Assembly: GCA_017421145.1 (NCBI GenBank)
Contig: JAFOTA010000072.1
Location: 1-13,793, forward strand
Length of the DNA stretch: 13,793 nt
Reading direction: 5' to 3'
Origin: Treponema sp.
GTDB taxonomy: Bacteria; Spirochaetota; Spirochaetia; Treponematales; Treponemataceae
Shown one piece after another: positions 6,091-12,728 of this stretch. Each line of letters starts with the position of its first letter. Position 1 is the stretch's first letter. Below the pieces are notes generated by a model. The model did no database searches and had not been told where the DNA came from. It worked only from the letters and a program-made list of their open reading frames with translations. A program made the position numbers and the translations under genes.

Positions 6091-6609
6091 CGCGTACCCG
6101 ATCCAACCCTCGTTTTCAATAAGGGCTTTTTCGAAACCTTCCAGCTTGAATGGATATGACTTTGACAGGCTTCCGGCGATCAGCTTGACTTTCCATGTGC
6201 CGTCTTCTTTCTGCTCAATCTTGCACTGGGTGTCCTTTTCACCGAACGTACGGAACATATCGTCTATGTCCTTTTTGCTCATGTCAAGGGCAAGGAGTCC
6301 GCAGTTGTACATGTTCTGCCTGAAAATGCGTGCGAAATTCACCGCGATGACAGTGTATATTCCGTTGACTTCAAGAACCCATGGAGCGTGTTCCCGGCTT
6401 GAACCGCAACCGAAGTTTTCCCTTGTGATTATGACCTTTTTTCCAATAACGTCTGTCTTCGGATTGAATCCGTCGAGCTTCAGGTCTTCAAGCAGATAGG
6501 GCTTCAGCGCCTGCTTTGTATTCTCTGTAAGATACTTTGCAGGGATGATTTCATCAGTATTAATATCAGACCGGTCCAGAAAAAGAACGTCTCCTCCAAA
6601 CTGTTTCAT
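6076..6609 (-). CDS. leuD: 3-isopropylmalate dehydratase small subunit (LeuD family)
   Basis: 177 aa, the normal size of the separate swivel-domain subunit. It shows N-T-D-E-I-I-P-A-K-Y-L (17-27) and the substrate-phosphate/carboxylate loop F-G-C-G-S-S-R-E-H-A-P-W (66-77). With LeuC it isomerises 2- and 3-isopropylmalate in leucine synthesis. The specificity loop after the conserved Tyr reads Y-L-T-E (26-29), which is neither the Y-L-R-T form of archaeal homoaconitase nor the Y-L-V-Y form described for an archaeal isopropylmalate isomerase, so a related substrate (citramalate, homoaconitate, dimethylmalate) cannot be excluded. A ribosome site AGAGG (6617-6621) lies seven bases before the ATG. 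It follows leuC by 108 bases, probably in one transcript. Its 3' end is formed by the hairpin repeat, suggesting the repeat inserted at or reshaped the C-terminus. Confidence 0.88.
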   Translation of the reverse strand: MKQFGGDVLFLDRSDINTDEIIPAKYLTENTKQALKPYLLEDLKLDGFNPKTDVIGKKVIITRENFGCGSSREHAPWVLEVNGIYTVIAVNFARIFRQNMYNCGLLALDMSKKDIDDMFRTFGEKDTQCKIEQKEDGTWKVKLIAGSLSKSYPFKLEGFEKALIENEGWIGYANNKY

Positions 6610-6635
6610 TTTTTTTCCTCTTGCTTAATTTATTG

Positions 6636-6697
6636 TATGCGGAAAAATCAGGTTTAGTCCGCATAATCTATTTGTCCGGAAAACCATGCTTCCGAAC
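6636..6697 (-). other. Two hairpins in the leuC-leuD gap
   Basis: The 108-base gap holds an 8-bp perfect inverted repeat TATGCGGA/TCCGCATA (6636-6643, 6658-6665) and a second stem GTCCGGAA/TTCCGAAC (6674-6681, 6690-6697; one wobble pair on the - strand). Neither has a T-tract, so they look like mRNA stabilising or processing structures rather than terminators. Confidence 0.4.
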
Positions 6698-6718
6698 ACC
6701 ATTATTATAAATCCAAAA

Positions 6719-8005
6719 TCAGCCTTTGTACAGTTCGGAATTTGTAATCGTTCCTGTAATTGCTGTTGCCGCTGCTGATGCCGGGCTCATAAGGTGGACC
6801 ATTCCGCCTTTTCCCATGCGTCCGTTGAAGTTTCTGTTTGTCGTTGACGCACATACTTCTCCTTCTGCAAGAACTCCGTTGCTCATTCCAAGGCATGCTC
6901 CGCAGGTAGGATTGGTCACGCAGAATCCTGCATCCATGAAAATCTTGATGAGTCCTTCTTCCAAAGCGTCCCTGTAGATTTTCGGCGTTGCAGGTGAGAC
7001 TATGCCCCTTACTCCGTCGGCTACATGGTGTCCTTCAAGGATTTTTGCGGCAATCCTGAGGTCGCTGAGCCTTCCGTTCGTACATGAACCGATGTACACC
7101 TGGTCAACCTTGGTTCCCTTCATTTCGGAAATCTTTTTGATCTGATCCGGCTTGTAGTTTACGGTGCATACAGGTTCAAGGCTTGAGAGGTCGAATGTGT
7201 AGACCTTTTCATATTCAGCGTCCGGGTCGCTTGCCCATTTTGAATAATCTTTGAGTGCGTCTTCTTTGCTTGCATATTCGTCCTTGATGAACGGCCACAA
7301 GTATTCGACTGTCTGCATGTCCGGCAAACAGATTCCGCTTGTACCGCCTGCTTCGATTGCCATGTTGCAGAGTGTCATGCGCTCTTCCATGGTGAACGAA
7401 TCAACTACAGGGCCTGTGAATTCCATGACGCAGTTTGTGGCTCCGTTTACGCCGATCTGCCCGATTATAAAAAGGATGACGTCCTTTGCGTATACGCCTT
7501 CCTTAAGCTTTCCGTTGAGGACGAATTTCATTGCCTTGGGTTCGCGGAATGAACATACTCCCTTGAGGATTCCGACTTCAAGATCTGTCGTTCCTACTCC
7601 TGCTGCAAATGCTCCGAAAGCTCCGTGCGTGCATGTGTGGCTGTCACCCATGATGACGGTGAATCCTGGACGGACGAAACCTTTTTCCGGGAAGATTGCA
7701 TGGCATACGCCGTTTGCTCCGATGTCGAAGAAATCTTTGATGTCATTGCGCCTTGCCCATTCCCTCAGGATTTTTTCCTGCATGGCGCATTTTGAATCTT
7801 TTGCCGGTGTCACGTGGTCGATTACTGCCTTGATTTTCGTGCTGTCGAAAACCTTGTCCATGTTCCTGTCAACCAAATCGTTGATTGCGATCGGCGTGGT
7901 GATTTCGTGGCAGAATACGCGGTCAAGCCTGAGGATGTTCGTTCCTTCAAACGGCTTGTCCACCAGATGCGCTTCAAATATTTTCTGTGCTATTGTCTTT
8001 CCCAT
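6719..8005 (-). CDS. leuC: 3-isopropylmalate dehydratase large subunit (LeuC/HacA type)
   Basis: 428 aa, matching the shorter LeuC/HacA class rather than the about 466-aa enterobacterial LeuC. The three [4Fe-4S] ligands are visible: Cys308 in Y-I-G-S-C-T-N-G-R and Cys368/Cys371 in N-P-T-C-G-A-C-L-G. Other aconitase-family blocks are D-H-V-T-P (63-67), M-G-D-S-H-T-C-T-H-G-A (119-129) and the C-terminal S-T-T-N-R-N-F-N-G-R-M-G. With LeuD it forms a cytosolic hydro-lyase. leuA and leuB are not in the window, so the pathway cannot be fixed from context; homoaconitase or a dimethylmalate dehydratase are alternatives. An AAGGA site (8012-8016) lies six bases before the ATG, and a strong promoter is 34 bases upstream. 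Confidence 0.9.
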   Translation of the reverse strand: MGKTIAQKIFEAHLVDKPFEGTNILRLDRVFCHEITTPIAINDLVDRNMDKVFDSTKIKAVIDHVTPAKDSKCAMQEKILREWARRNDIKDFFDIGANGVCHAIFPEKGFVRPGFTVIMGDSHTCTHGAFGAFAAGVGTTDLEVGILKGVCSFREPKAMKFVLNGKLKEGVYAKDVILFIIGQIGVNGATNCVMEFTGPVVDSFTMEERMTLCNMAIEAGGTSGICLPDMQTVEYLWPFIKDEYASKEDALKDYSKWASDPDAEYEKVYTFDLSSLEPVCTVNYKPDQIKKISEMKGTKVDQVYIGSCTNGRLSDLRIAAKILEGHHVADGVRGIVSPATPKIYRDALEEGLIKIFMDAGFCVTNPTCGACLGMSNGVLAEGEVCASTTNRNFNGRMGKGGMVHLMSPASAAATAITGTITNSELYKG

Positions 8006-8038
8006 TTTGTTTCCTTGCCTCCCTTGCTTTGTACGCCT

Positions 8039-8067
8039 ATTATATGAAGAAAGGCAGTGTTGTTCAA
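8039..8067 (-). promoter_or_regulatory. Promoter of leuC-leuD
   Basis: On the - strand: -35 TTGAAC (8067-8062), exact 17-bp spacer, perfect -10 TATAAT (8044-8039). Transcription should start near 8032, giving a leader of about 27 bases that contains the ribosome site and no room for a T-box or leader-peptide attenuator. It separates leuCD transcription from the dehydrogenase gene ending at 8077. Confidence 0.8.
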
Positions 8068-8076
8068 GATTGCCGC

Positions 8077-9021
8077 TCAGCTGACGACGTTCTTCGGTTT
8101 TCCTTCGATAAATGATTTCAGATTGTCGGTCACGGCATCAAGCAGCCTTTGCCTTGTCTCTGTTGCAGCCCAGGCTATGTGAGGGGTGATTATGCAGTTC
8201 TGTGCGCCAAGAAGCGGGTTGTCTTTTTTCATTGGTTCTTCGCTCACGACGTCGCATGCATATCCGGAGATGATTTTTTCGTCCAATGCATGTCTGACTG
8301 CCTTTTCGTCAACGAGCGGACCCCTTGCCGTGTTTATGAGGTATGCGGATTTTTTCATCTTTGAAATGGATTCCGCATTGATTATGTTCCGTGTCTTGTC
8401 AGTGAGAGGGGCGTGAAGGGTGAGAAAATCTGATTCCCTGAGCAGTGTGTCAAAATCTACCGGATTTTCGATTTCCGGCTTTGCTGTCCTCGTGCATGCA
8501 ATGACTTTCATTCCGTATGCATTTCCGATTTTTGCAACCCTTGATCCTATGCTTCCGTATCCGAAGATTCCGAGGGTTTTTCCGTCAAGCTCAATCAACG
8601 GCTTTTCCCAGTAGCAGAAATCCTTGCTCCTGCACCATCCTCCGTTCATGACGCTGTTTGAGTGGAGCATGGTGCTCGAAGCAAATTCGCTTATGAATGA
8701 GAATACGAGCTGAGCGACCCCTGCCGTGCTGTATGAAGGAACGTTGGTGACCGTTACTCCGTGTTTTTTGCATGCCCCTATGTCTATGACGTTGTAACCT
8801 GTGGCCTGTACGCCTATATAGCGCAGTTTCGGGCATGAGGCAAGTATTTCGTCCGTAATGTTGATTTTATTGAGCAGTACCGCATCGCTGTCACCGATTC
8901 TTTCAACGACTTCTTCTGGAGTGCTTCTTGGGTAGAATCTAAGCTCTCCGAGTTCTTCAAGCTTTTTCCAGGAAAGGTCTCCCGGATTTACAGCATATCC
9001 ATCAAGTATTGTTATTTTCAT
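8077..9021 (-). CDS. D-2-hydroxyacid dehydrogenase (glycerate dehydrogenase/hydroxypyruvate reductase-like)
   Basis: 314 aa, the usual size. The NAD-binding G-Y-G-S-I-G is at 154-159, and the catalytic triad of the family is intact: Arg233 in N-T-A-R-G-P, Glu262 in S-E-E-P, and His281 in P-H-I-A-W-A. The P-H-I-A-W-A form is typical of glycerate dehydrogenase-type members, which reduce hydroxypyruvate or glyoxylate with NAD(P)H; exact substrate specificity cannot be read. There is an in-frame stop two codons before the ATG at 9021, so the start is fixed, yet the preceding bases contain no recognisable Shine-Dalgarno sequence. It is followed after 71 bases by leuC, which has its own promoter, so the two need not be coregulated, though a 2-hydroxyacid enzyme next to LeuCD may reflect related 2-oxo-acid metabolism. 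Confidence 0.87.
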   Translation of the reverse strand: MKITILDGYAVNPGDLSWKKLEELGELRFYPRSTPEEVVERIGDSDAVLLNKINITDEILASCPKLRYIGVQATGYNVIDIGACKKHGVTVTNVPSYSTAGVAQLVFSFISEFASSTMLHSNSVMNGGWCRSKDFCYWEKPLIELDGKTLGIFGYGSIGSRVAKIGNAYGMKVIACTRTAKPEIENPVDFDTLLRESDFLTLHAPLTDKTRNIINAESISKMKKSAYLINTARGPLVDEKAVRHALDEKIISGYACDVVSEEPMKKDNPLLGAQNCIITPHIAWAATETRQRLLDAVTDNLKSFIEGKPKNVVS

Positions 9022-9059
9022 ATTATTTTAAGGTTTGATATGAGGTTTGTTAAAGTGAT

Positions 9060-9087
9060 GCCCCAAGAGCTTTTGTGCTGATGGGGC
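9060..9087. other. GC-rich hairpin between the HMA-like gene and the dehydrogenase
   Basis: GCCCCA (9060-9065) pairs with TGGGGC (9082-9087), and AGC (9068-9070) with GCT (9077-9079), around a six-base loop. It lies 18 bases beyond the stop of the HMA-like gene. On the - strand only a short ACTTT follows, so it is at best a weak terminator or a processing stem. Confidence 0.45.
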
Positions 9088-9104
9088 CTTCCGTTATGTT
9101 ATGC

Positions 9105-9314
9105 TCAACCTAGGACTGTTACTCCGGCAGATGAAATCGCGGCTTCTATTGCAGATTCTATGCCTGCCGTTCCTTCGTCAAAATCAACGCAAACTTGACA
9201 TTTTGCAGATGTAGAAACAACAGATGTCACTCCAGCTACAGCCTTTACAGCTGCGTCAACTTTTCCGGCGGTTCCGTCATCATCCATGCCAGCTACATAT
9301 ATCTTTTTTTGCAT
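9105..9314 (-). CDS. Small HMA-fold-like protein lacking the canonical metal loop
   Basis: 69 aa, starting at the ATG at 9314, which has GAGG (9321-9324) six bases upstream; a longer in-frame TTG start at 9377 overlaps the promoter and is rejected. The layout follows the heavy-metal-associated (copper-chaperone) fold: K-K-I-Y-V-A-G-M (3-10), helix with V-D-A-A-V-K-A-V (19-26), G-V-T-S-V (28-32), Q-V-C-V-D-F-D-E (40-47), helix with I-E-S-A-I-E-A-A-I (52-60) and final G-V-T-V. The M-x-C-x-x-C loop that binds metal is replaced by M-D-D-D-G-T (10-15), but C-Q-V-C (39-42) creates a CxxC on the third strand. Metal transport is therefore not supported; a redox, regulatory or altered metal role is possible. 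It is apparently transcribed alone from its own promoter. Confidence 0.75.
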   Translation of the reverse strand: MQKKIYVAGMDDDGTAGKVDAAVKAVAGVTSVVSTSAKCQVCVDFDEGTAGIESAIEAAISSAGVTVLG

Positions 9315-9348
9315 CTCATACCTCGTGCGTTTTATGGGAGATGTATAC

Positions 9349-9377
9349 ATTATAGTGGTAGGACGGAAATAATGCAA
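9349..9377 (-). promoter_or_regulatory. Promoter of the small HMA-like gene
   Basis: On the - strand a -35 TTGCAT (9377-9372), 17-bp spacer and perfect -10 TATAAT (9354-9349). Transcription should start near 9342, about 28 bases before the ATG at 9314. Confidence 0.7.
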
Positions 9378-9380
9378 GGC

Positions 9381-9427
9381 AAAATCAAAAAAAAGAAAAG
9401 ATATTTTACGTAATTTAGTCTTAAATT
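9381..9427 (-). terminator. Possible weak terminator after rlmN
   Basis: On the - strand an AT-only 6-bp stem (9422-9427 with 9412-9417, 4-base loop) is followed, after about ten bases, by a T-rich run (9400-9381). The stem is weak and the spacing poor, so this is only a candidate. Confidence 0.25.
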
Positions 9428-9432
9428 GTTAA

Positions 9433-10443
9433 TTAACTCTTTCCAAGCTGACCGCAAGCACCGCCTATTGACGTTCCCCTGCGTGTCCTGAGGTTTACGT
9501 TCAGCCCGGCTTTTTCAAGCATTGAAACGAAATCCCTGCATTCTTGTGCCGACGGAGATTTGAAATCCAATCCTTCGACTGGATTCCACGGAATGAGGTT
9601 TATGTGTACGTCAATGCCTCCGGCAAATGCGATCATCCTTTCTGCGCTTTCTTTTCCGGTGTTTTTTCCTGAGAGAAGTGCGGCTTCAAGAGTCACTCGC
9701 TTGCCGCTTTTTTCTATATAATATTTTATCGCTTCTTTGAGTTCCGGGAGAGGGTTCCCGTTTGCGACAGGCATCAATGATTTTCTCAAGTCCGGGTCTG
9801 CCGTGGTGAGTGAGACTGCGAGCCTGAGCTTTGGTCCGTTGTCCGCAAGATCGTATATTCCGCTTATGATTCCGCATGTGCTTACGGTTATCCTGCGTGT
9901 GCTTAGGTTGCGTCCGTCTGGAGATGAAAGTATTTCGACAGATTTTCTTATTGCACCGAGATTCTGCATCGGTTCTCCCATTCCCATGAAAACTATGTTG
10001 TCCAGCGTTCCGGCTTCTTTTTCAAGGAAAAGGAATTCTTCGACTATTTCACCTGCCGTGAGGTTTCTTCCCAAGCCGAGGGTTCCGGTCTTGCAGAATG
10101 CGCATCCCATGGCACATCCGGCCTGACAGCTTACGCATGCGGTCTTTCTTCCCTCCCGGTCGGTAAGCAGGACGGTTTCTATAGCCTTTCCGTCTTCAAG
10201 CGTTATCTGGAGCTTTATCGTTCCGTCGGGGTCTTTGAGCACCTTTGAAACATGTGACGAATGGATCCTGGCATTTTCGTTCAAAAAAAGCCTGGTCTGC
10301 TTGTCGATGTTCGTCATCAGGTCGAAATCTGAGGTTCCTTTTGAAATCCACTGGAAAATCTGCCTGCCCCTGAATGCCTGTTTCAAGCTGAGGGCTTCGC
10401 AGATTTCCTTGGGCATCATGCCGGAAAGAGTGATTTTTTCCAT
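9433..10443 (-). CDS. rlmN: 23S rRNA A2503 / tRNA A37 C2-methyltransferase (RlmN)
   Basis: 336 aa radical-SAM enzyme that methylates C2 of adenine in 23S rRNA and some tRNAs. The cluster motif C-x3-C-x2-C is C110-A-M-G-C114-A-F-C117. The two extra cysteines needed for the methyl-transfer mechanism are present: Cys103 seven residues before the cluster, and Cys330 in G-G-A-C-G-Q-L near the C-terminus. The SAM-binding M-G-M-G-E-P-M (153-159) and the N-terminal F-R-G-R-Q-I-F-Q-W (24-32) agree. Cfr-type resistance proteins share the fold but lack this RlmN-like N-terminal arrangement, so RlmN is preferred. The start is nine bases after the TPR gene's stop; a proper ribosome site is hard to see, which suggests translational coupling. 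It is the last gene of the run from 11971. Confidence 0.93.
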   Translation of the reverse strand: MEKITLSGMMPKEICEALSLKQAFRGRQIFQWISKGTSDFDLMTNIDKQTRLFLNENARIHSSHVSKVLKDPDGTIKLQITLEDGKAIETVLLTDREGRKTACVSCQAGCAMGCAFCKTGTLGLGRNLTAGEIVEEFLFLEKEAGTLDNIVFMGMGEPMQNLGAIRKSVEILSSPDGRNLSTRRITVSTCGIISGIYDLADNGPKLRLAVSLTTADPDLRKSLMPVANGNPLPELKEAIKYYIEKSGKRVTLEAALLSGKNTGKESAERMIAFAGGIDVHINLIPWNPVEGLDFKSPSAQECRDFVSMLEKAGLNVNLRTRRGTSIGGACGQLGKS

Positions 10444-10452
10444 CGTTGACCG

Positions 10453-11625
10453 CTAGTAAAGAGGCTTGTCGCTCTGCAGCTTGTCGAGCATGTCGTTTAC
10501 TGCCTGGCTTTTTACGCCCTTTCTCTGGAAAGTCTGGAGAACTTCAATGGCGTTCTTTTTGTCGTTTTTCCTGAGATAGCAGTCCGCAAGGTCGATGTAG
10601 AGCCTGTAGTTCTTGTCATCGTCGCGGATGAGCTTTTCGAGATGGTCGATTGCTTCGTCGTATCTTCCCTTTCCTTTGCAGATCAAAGCAAGTCCCAGTG
10701 CCGCATAGATGTCGAAATCTATGTTCATGGCGCGCTCGTAGTATTCCGTGGCGGTCTTGTAGTCCCCCATGTTGCGGTATGCATCGCCTGCACGTGTGAG
10801 GATCACTTTGTTTTTAGGGTCTTTTTCAAGGATCCTGTTCCAGTATTCGATTGAGCGGAACTGCTGGTTGAGTCCGCGGTAGCAGTCTGCAAGTCCGAAA
10901 AGCGCATAGAAGTTGTCAGGATCTTTTTCAAGCGCCTTTTCAAAATAGATCAGTCCCTTGTCAAAGGTCTTGAGCTTTCTGTGGCAGTTTCCGATTGAAG
11001 TGAGCACGCGGATGTCTACGTTCTGGCTGTTAAGCTCGTGCATTTTTGTCCAGTAGAAAAGAGCGTCCTTGTATTCCTTGAAGTCGTAGTGCAGGTGACC
11101 GAGACCGATCAGCGCATATGCGTTGTTTTCTTCCATGTCAAGCACCTGGAGATAGAGCTTCTTTGACTGCTTGAAGTCGCGGATTTTTCTGTATGCATCG
11201 GCGACCCTGGTGAGCACGGTTATGTTCCTTTCGTCGTGCACGAGGTATTCTTCCCAGATGTCTATTGCCTTGTGGTACTGGTTCAGTGCCTTGTAGCAGT
11301 CAGCGAGTCCGAAAAGTGCATAGTTGTTTCCCGGATGGCATGCCAGGCATTTGGAATAGTATTCAACGGCAGATTTGAATTCGCCTTTTTTACGCTCGCA
11401 GTCACCTAGTCCTACAAGCGCATAGTTGTTGTTGTCCTCTATGCTCAGGATCTGGTTGAAGGCTTCTTTTGCTTCTTCGGTCTTGTTTTCTTTCAGAAGG
11501 CTGTAGCCTTTTTTTGAAAGCTCGGAGATTTCGTTAGTCGTTCCGTCTTCCGTTTTCGGTTCGATGATCGTCTGGGATGTGTCTTCGAAAATGTATTTTC
11601 CGTTGTTTTTTTCTGAAACTGCCAT
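10453..11625 (-). CDS. Tetratricopeptide-repeat protein (about nine TPRs)
   Basis: 390 aa, soluble, no signal peptide or membrane segment. After a disordered N-terminus (1-30) come TPR motifs about every 34 residues, with first-helix anchors at about 35, 68, 102, 137, 170, 206, 240, 274, 307 and 341. Two anchor types are seen: Y-A-L-F-G-L-A-D-C-Y (102-111 and 240-249) and V-L-T-R-x-x-D-A-Y-R (137-146 and 275-284), so units 102-240 and 240-341 look like a duplicated multi-TPR block, offset 138 residues. TPR arrays are protein-binding scaffolds; the partner is unknown. The start has GGAG inside the end of the upstream 114-aa gene, which it follows by one base, so the two are translationally coupled and probably act together. 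Confidence 0.88.
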   Translation of the reverse strand: MAVSEKNNGKYIFEDTSQTIIEPKTEDGTTNEISELSKKGYSLLKENKTEEAKEAFNQILSIEDNNNYALVGLGDCERKKGEFKSAVEYYSKCLACHPGNNYALFGLADCYKALNQYHKAIDIWEEYLVHDERNITVLTRVADAYRKIRDFKQSKKLYLQVLDMEENNAYALIGLGHLHYDFKEYKDALFYWTKMHELNSQNVDIRVLTSIGNCHRKLKTFDKGLIYFEKALEKDPDNFYALFGLADCYRGLNQQFRSIEYWNRILEKDPKNKVILTRAGDAYRNMGDYKTATEYYERAMNIDFDIYAALGLALICKGKGRYDEAIDHLEKLIRDDDKNYRLYIDLADCYLRKNDKKNAIEVLQTFQRKGVKSQAVNDMLDKLQSDKPLY

Positions 11626-11626
11626 T

Positions 11627-11971
11627 TTAAACTCCGCTTTTTAATAACATAGAAATTATCCCCGCCATTTTTTCCGTAAGGGGTTCCGATTTCCTTTTAT
11701 TGTGAGCAAGCATGTAAAGCTTGAGGGCTTTCATGTACTCGTTTTTTTTCATGTATTCGTCACCGCACCTTGTAAGTCCGTCGGAATATCCGGTTGTGAC
11801 GAAAATCCGTTCTGCCATTTCAATTTTTCCCTGATTGAAAAGTTCGTTCGCTTTTCTGATCAGTACGACCTTCTGCTGATCCGTAAGATTTCCGACGGGA
11901 AGGTCAGATGTCTTTATGAATCCGCCCGCACCGTTCTTCTCTTCTATATCTTTCTTTAGTTTGTCATCCAT
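11627..11971 (-). CDS. Conserved small protein of unknown function, TPR-like helices
   Basis: 114 aa, no signal peptide. Residues 1-25 are charged and probably flexible; residues about 30-110 are helical, with A-N-E-L-F-N-Q-G-K-I-E-M-A-E-R-I-F, then G-D-E-Y-M-K-K-N-E-Y-M-K-A-L-K-L-Y, the spacing and residues of about one and a half TPR units. It is fused in expression, not in frame, to the nine-TPR protein (one base between stop and start), so it is probably a partner or the split-off N-terminal part of that scaffold. AAGGA (11979-11983) lies seven bases before the ATG. I do not recognise a named family. Confidence 0.8.
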   Translation of the reverse strand: MDDKLKKDIEEKNGAGGFIKTSDLPVGNLTDQQKVVLIRKANELFNQGKIEMAERIFVTTGYSDGLTRCGDEYMKKNEYMKALKLYMLAHNKRKSEPLTEKMAGIISMLLKSGV

Positions 11972-12097
11972 ACTTTGTTCCTTTACAGTCTTGAATGAAA
12001 TCAGAAGTCAAAATCTGACGGGCAAGATCATTTTCTTTTTCCAATCAAAGGATAAAATGAATTCCGCAAGGTTTTCAATAGATTATCGTCATTTTTG

Positions 12098-12116
12098 AAA
12101 AAAAAATTGATTTTTT
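12098..12116 (-). terminator. Possible weak terminator after rsmD
   Basis: On the - strand AAAAAAT (12116-12110), CA, ATTTTTT (12107-12101) form an AT-only hairpin continuing into further T residues, 26 bases after the rsmD stop. It could also act in the + direction, but no gene reads into it from that side. The 170-base gap 11972-12141 otherwise shows only AT-rich sequence and no convincing promoter. Confidence 0.3.
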
Positions 12117-12141
12117 AGAGAATTTAAGGCAATCTGATGCT

Positions 12142-12717
12142 TCAATCAGCCTGTCCGGTCTGAGAAATGCCTGGATTCTGGAAAAAATCGACTATTGAGC
12201 GGCCGTATATCCTCTGATCCACACGGACTAGATTCCCGATGATTTCAGGAAGAGGATCTTCTGACGGACGGTGGATCAAGACTTTTCCCCCTGCGTTCAA
12301 AAGAGACCTTGAATCTACCGTTTCCAAAAGCTGCTGCCTGAATTTGTAGGGGAAGGGCGGGTCAAAAAAGATGAAGTCATATTTTTTTTTGCATCTTTTC
12401 AAAAAAAGCTCCACGGCCATAAAATGACAGTCTATCCTTACTCCGGCTTCTTCCGTCATCGCTACGTTTTTCAGTACCGTCTTTGCCTTTGCCCTGTCCA
12501 TTTCACAAAGCGACACTGATGCAGCCCCGTGAGAAACTGCTTCTATGGCTATGGTTCCTGAGCCGCTGAAAAGATCAAGGAACGATTTTCCTTCCAGCTC
12601 CGGTCCGATTATGTCGAATATTGATTCCCGCATCCTGTCCATTGCAGGCCTTATCGCCATCTTTCCGCCGGGAACTTCCGTGGTTCTTCCTTTTAGTTTG
12701 CCGCCTGTTATCCTCAT
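12142..12717 (-). CDS. rsmD: 16S rRNA (guanine966-N2)-methyltransferase (RsmD)
   Basis: 191 aa, normal length. It begins R-I-T-G-G-K-L-K-G-R and R-P-A-M-D-R-M-R-E-S-I-F-D (23-35), has the SAM-binding D-L-F-S-G-S-G (48-54), the following L-C-E-M-D (70-74), and the catalytic D-P-P-F (119-122). RsmD methylates N2 of G966 in 16S rRNA during 30S assembly, using SAM, in the cytosol. AAGGA overlapping the stop of the upstream ankyrin gene lies eight bases before the ATG, so the two are coupled. Together with rlmN two genes away, this stretch holds two rRNA methyltransferases, perhaps by chance. Confidence 0.92.
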   Translation of the reverse strand: MRITGGKLKGRTTEVPGGKMAIRPAMDRMRESIFDIIGPELEGKSFLDLFSGSGTIAIEAVSHGAASVSLCEMDRAKAKTVLKNVAMTEEAGVRIDCHFMAVELFLKRCKKKYDFIFFDPPFPYKFRQQLLETVDSRSLLNAGGKVLIHRPSEDPLPEIIGNLVRVDQRIYGRSIVDFFQNPGISQTGQAD

Positions 12718-12728
12718 TGATACAATCC

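Noticed and set aside
7251..8084. 277-aa open frame on the + strand opposite leuC
   Set aside because: It is a mirror frame of a well-conserved gene; composition is Ser/Pro-rich and there is no ribosome site.
9315..9377. Longer start of the HMA-like protein at TTG 9377
   Set aside because: The added 21 residues fall on the promoter -35/-10 and precede the conserved fold; the ATG at 9314 has a ribosome site.
11982..12011. Promoter-like TTGACT with TGTAAA (18 bp) before the 114-aa gene
   Set aside because: The -10 is poor and overlaps the ribosome site, so a transcript from it would lose that site.
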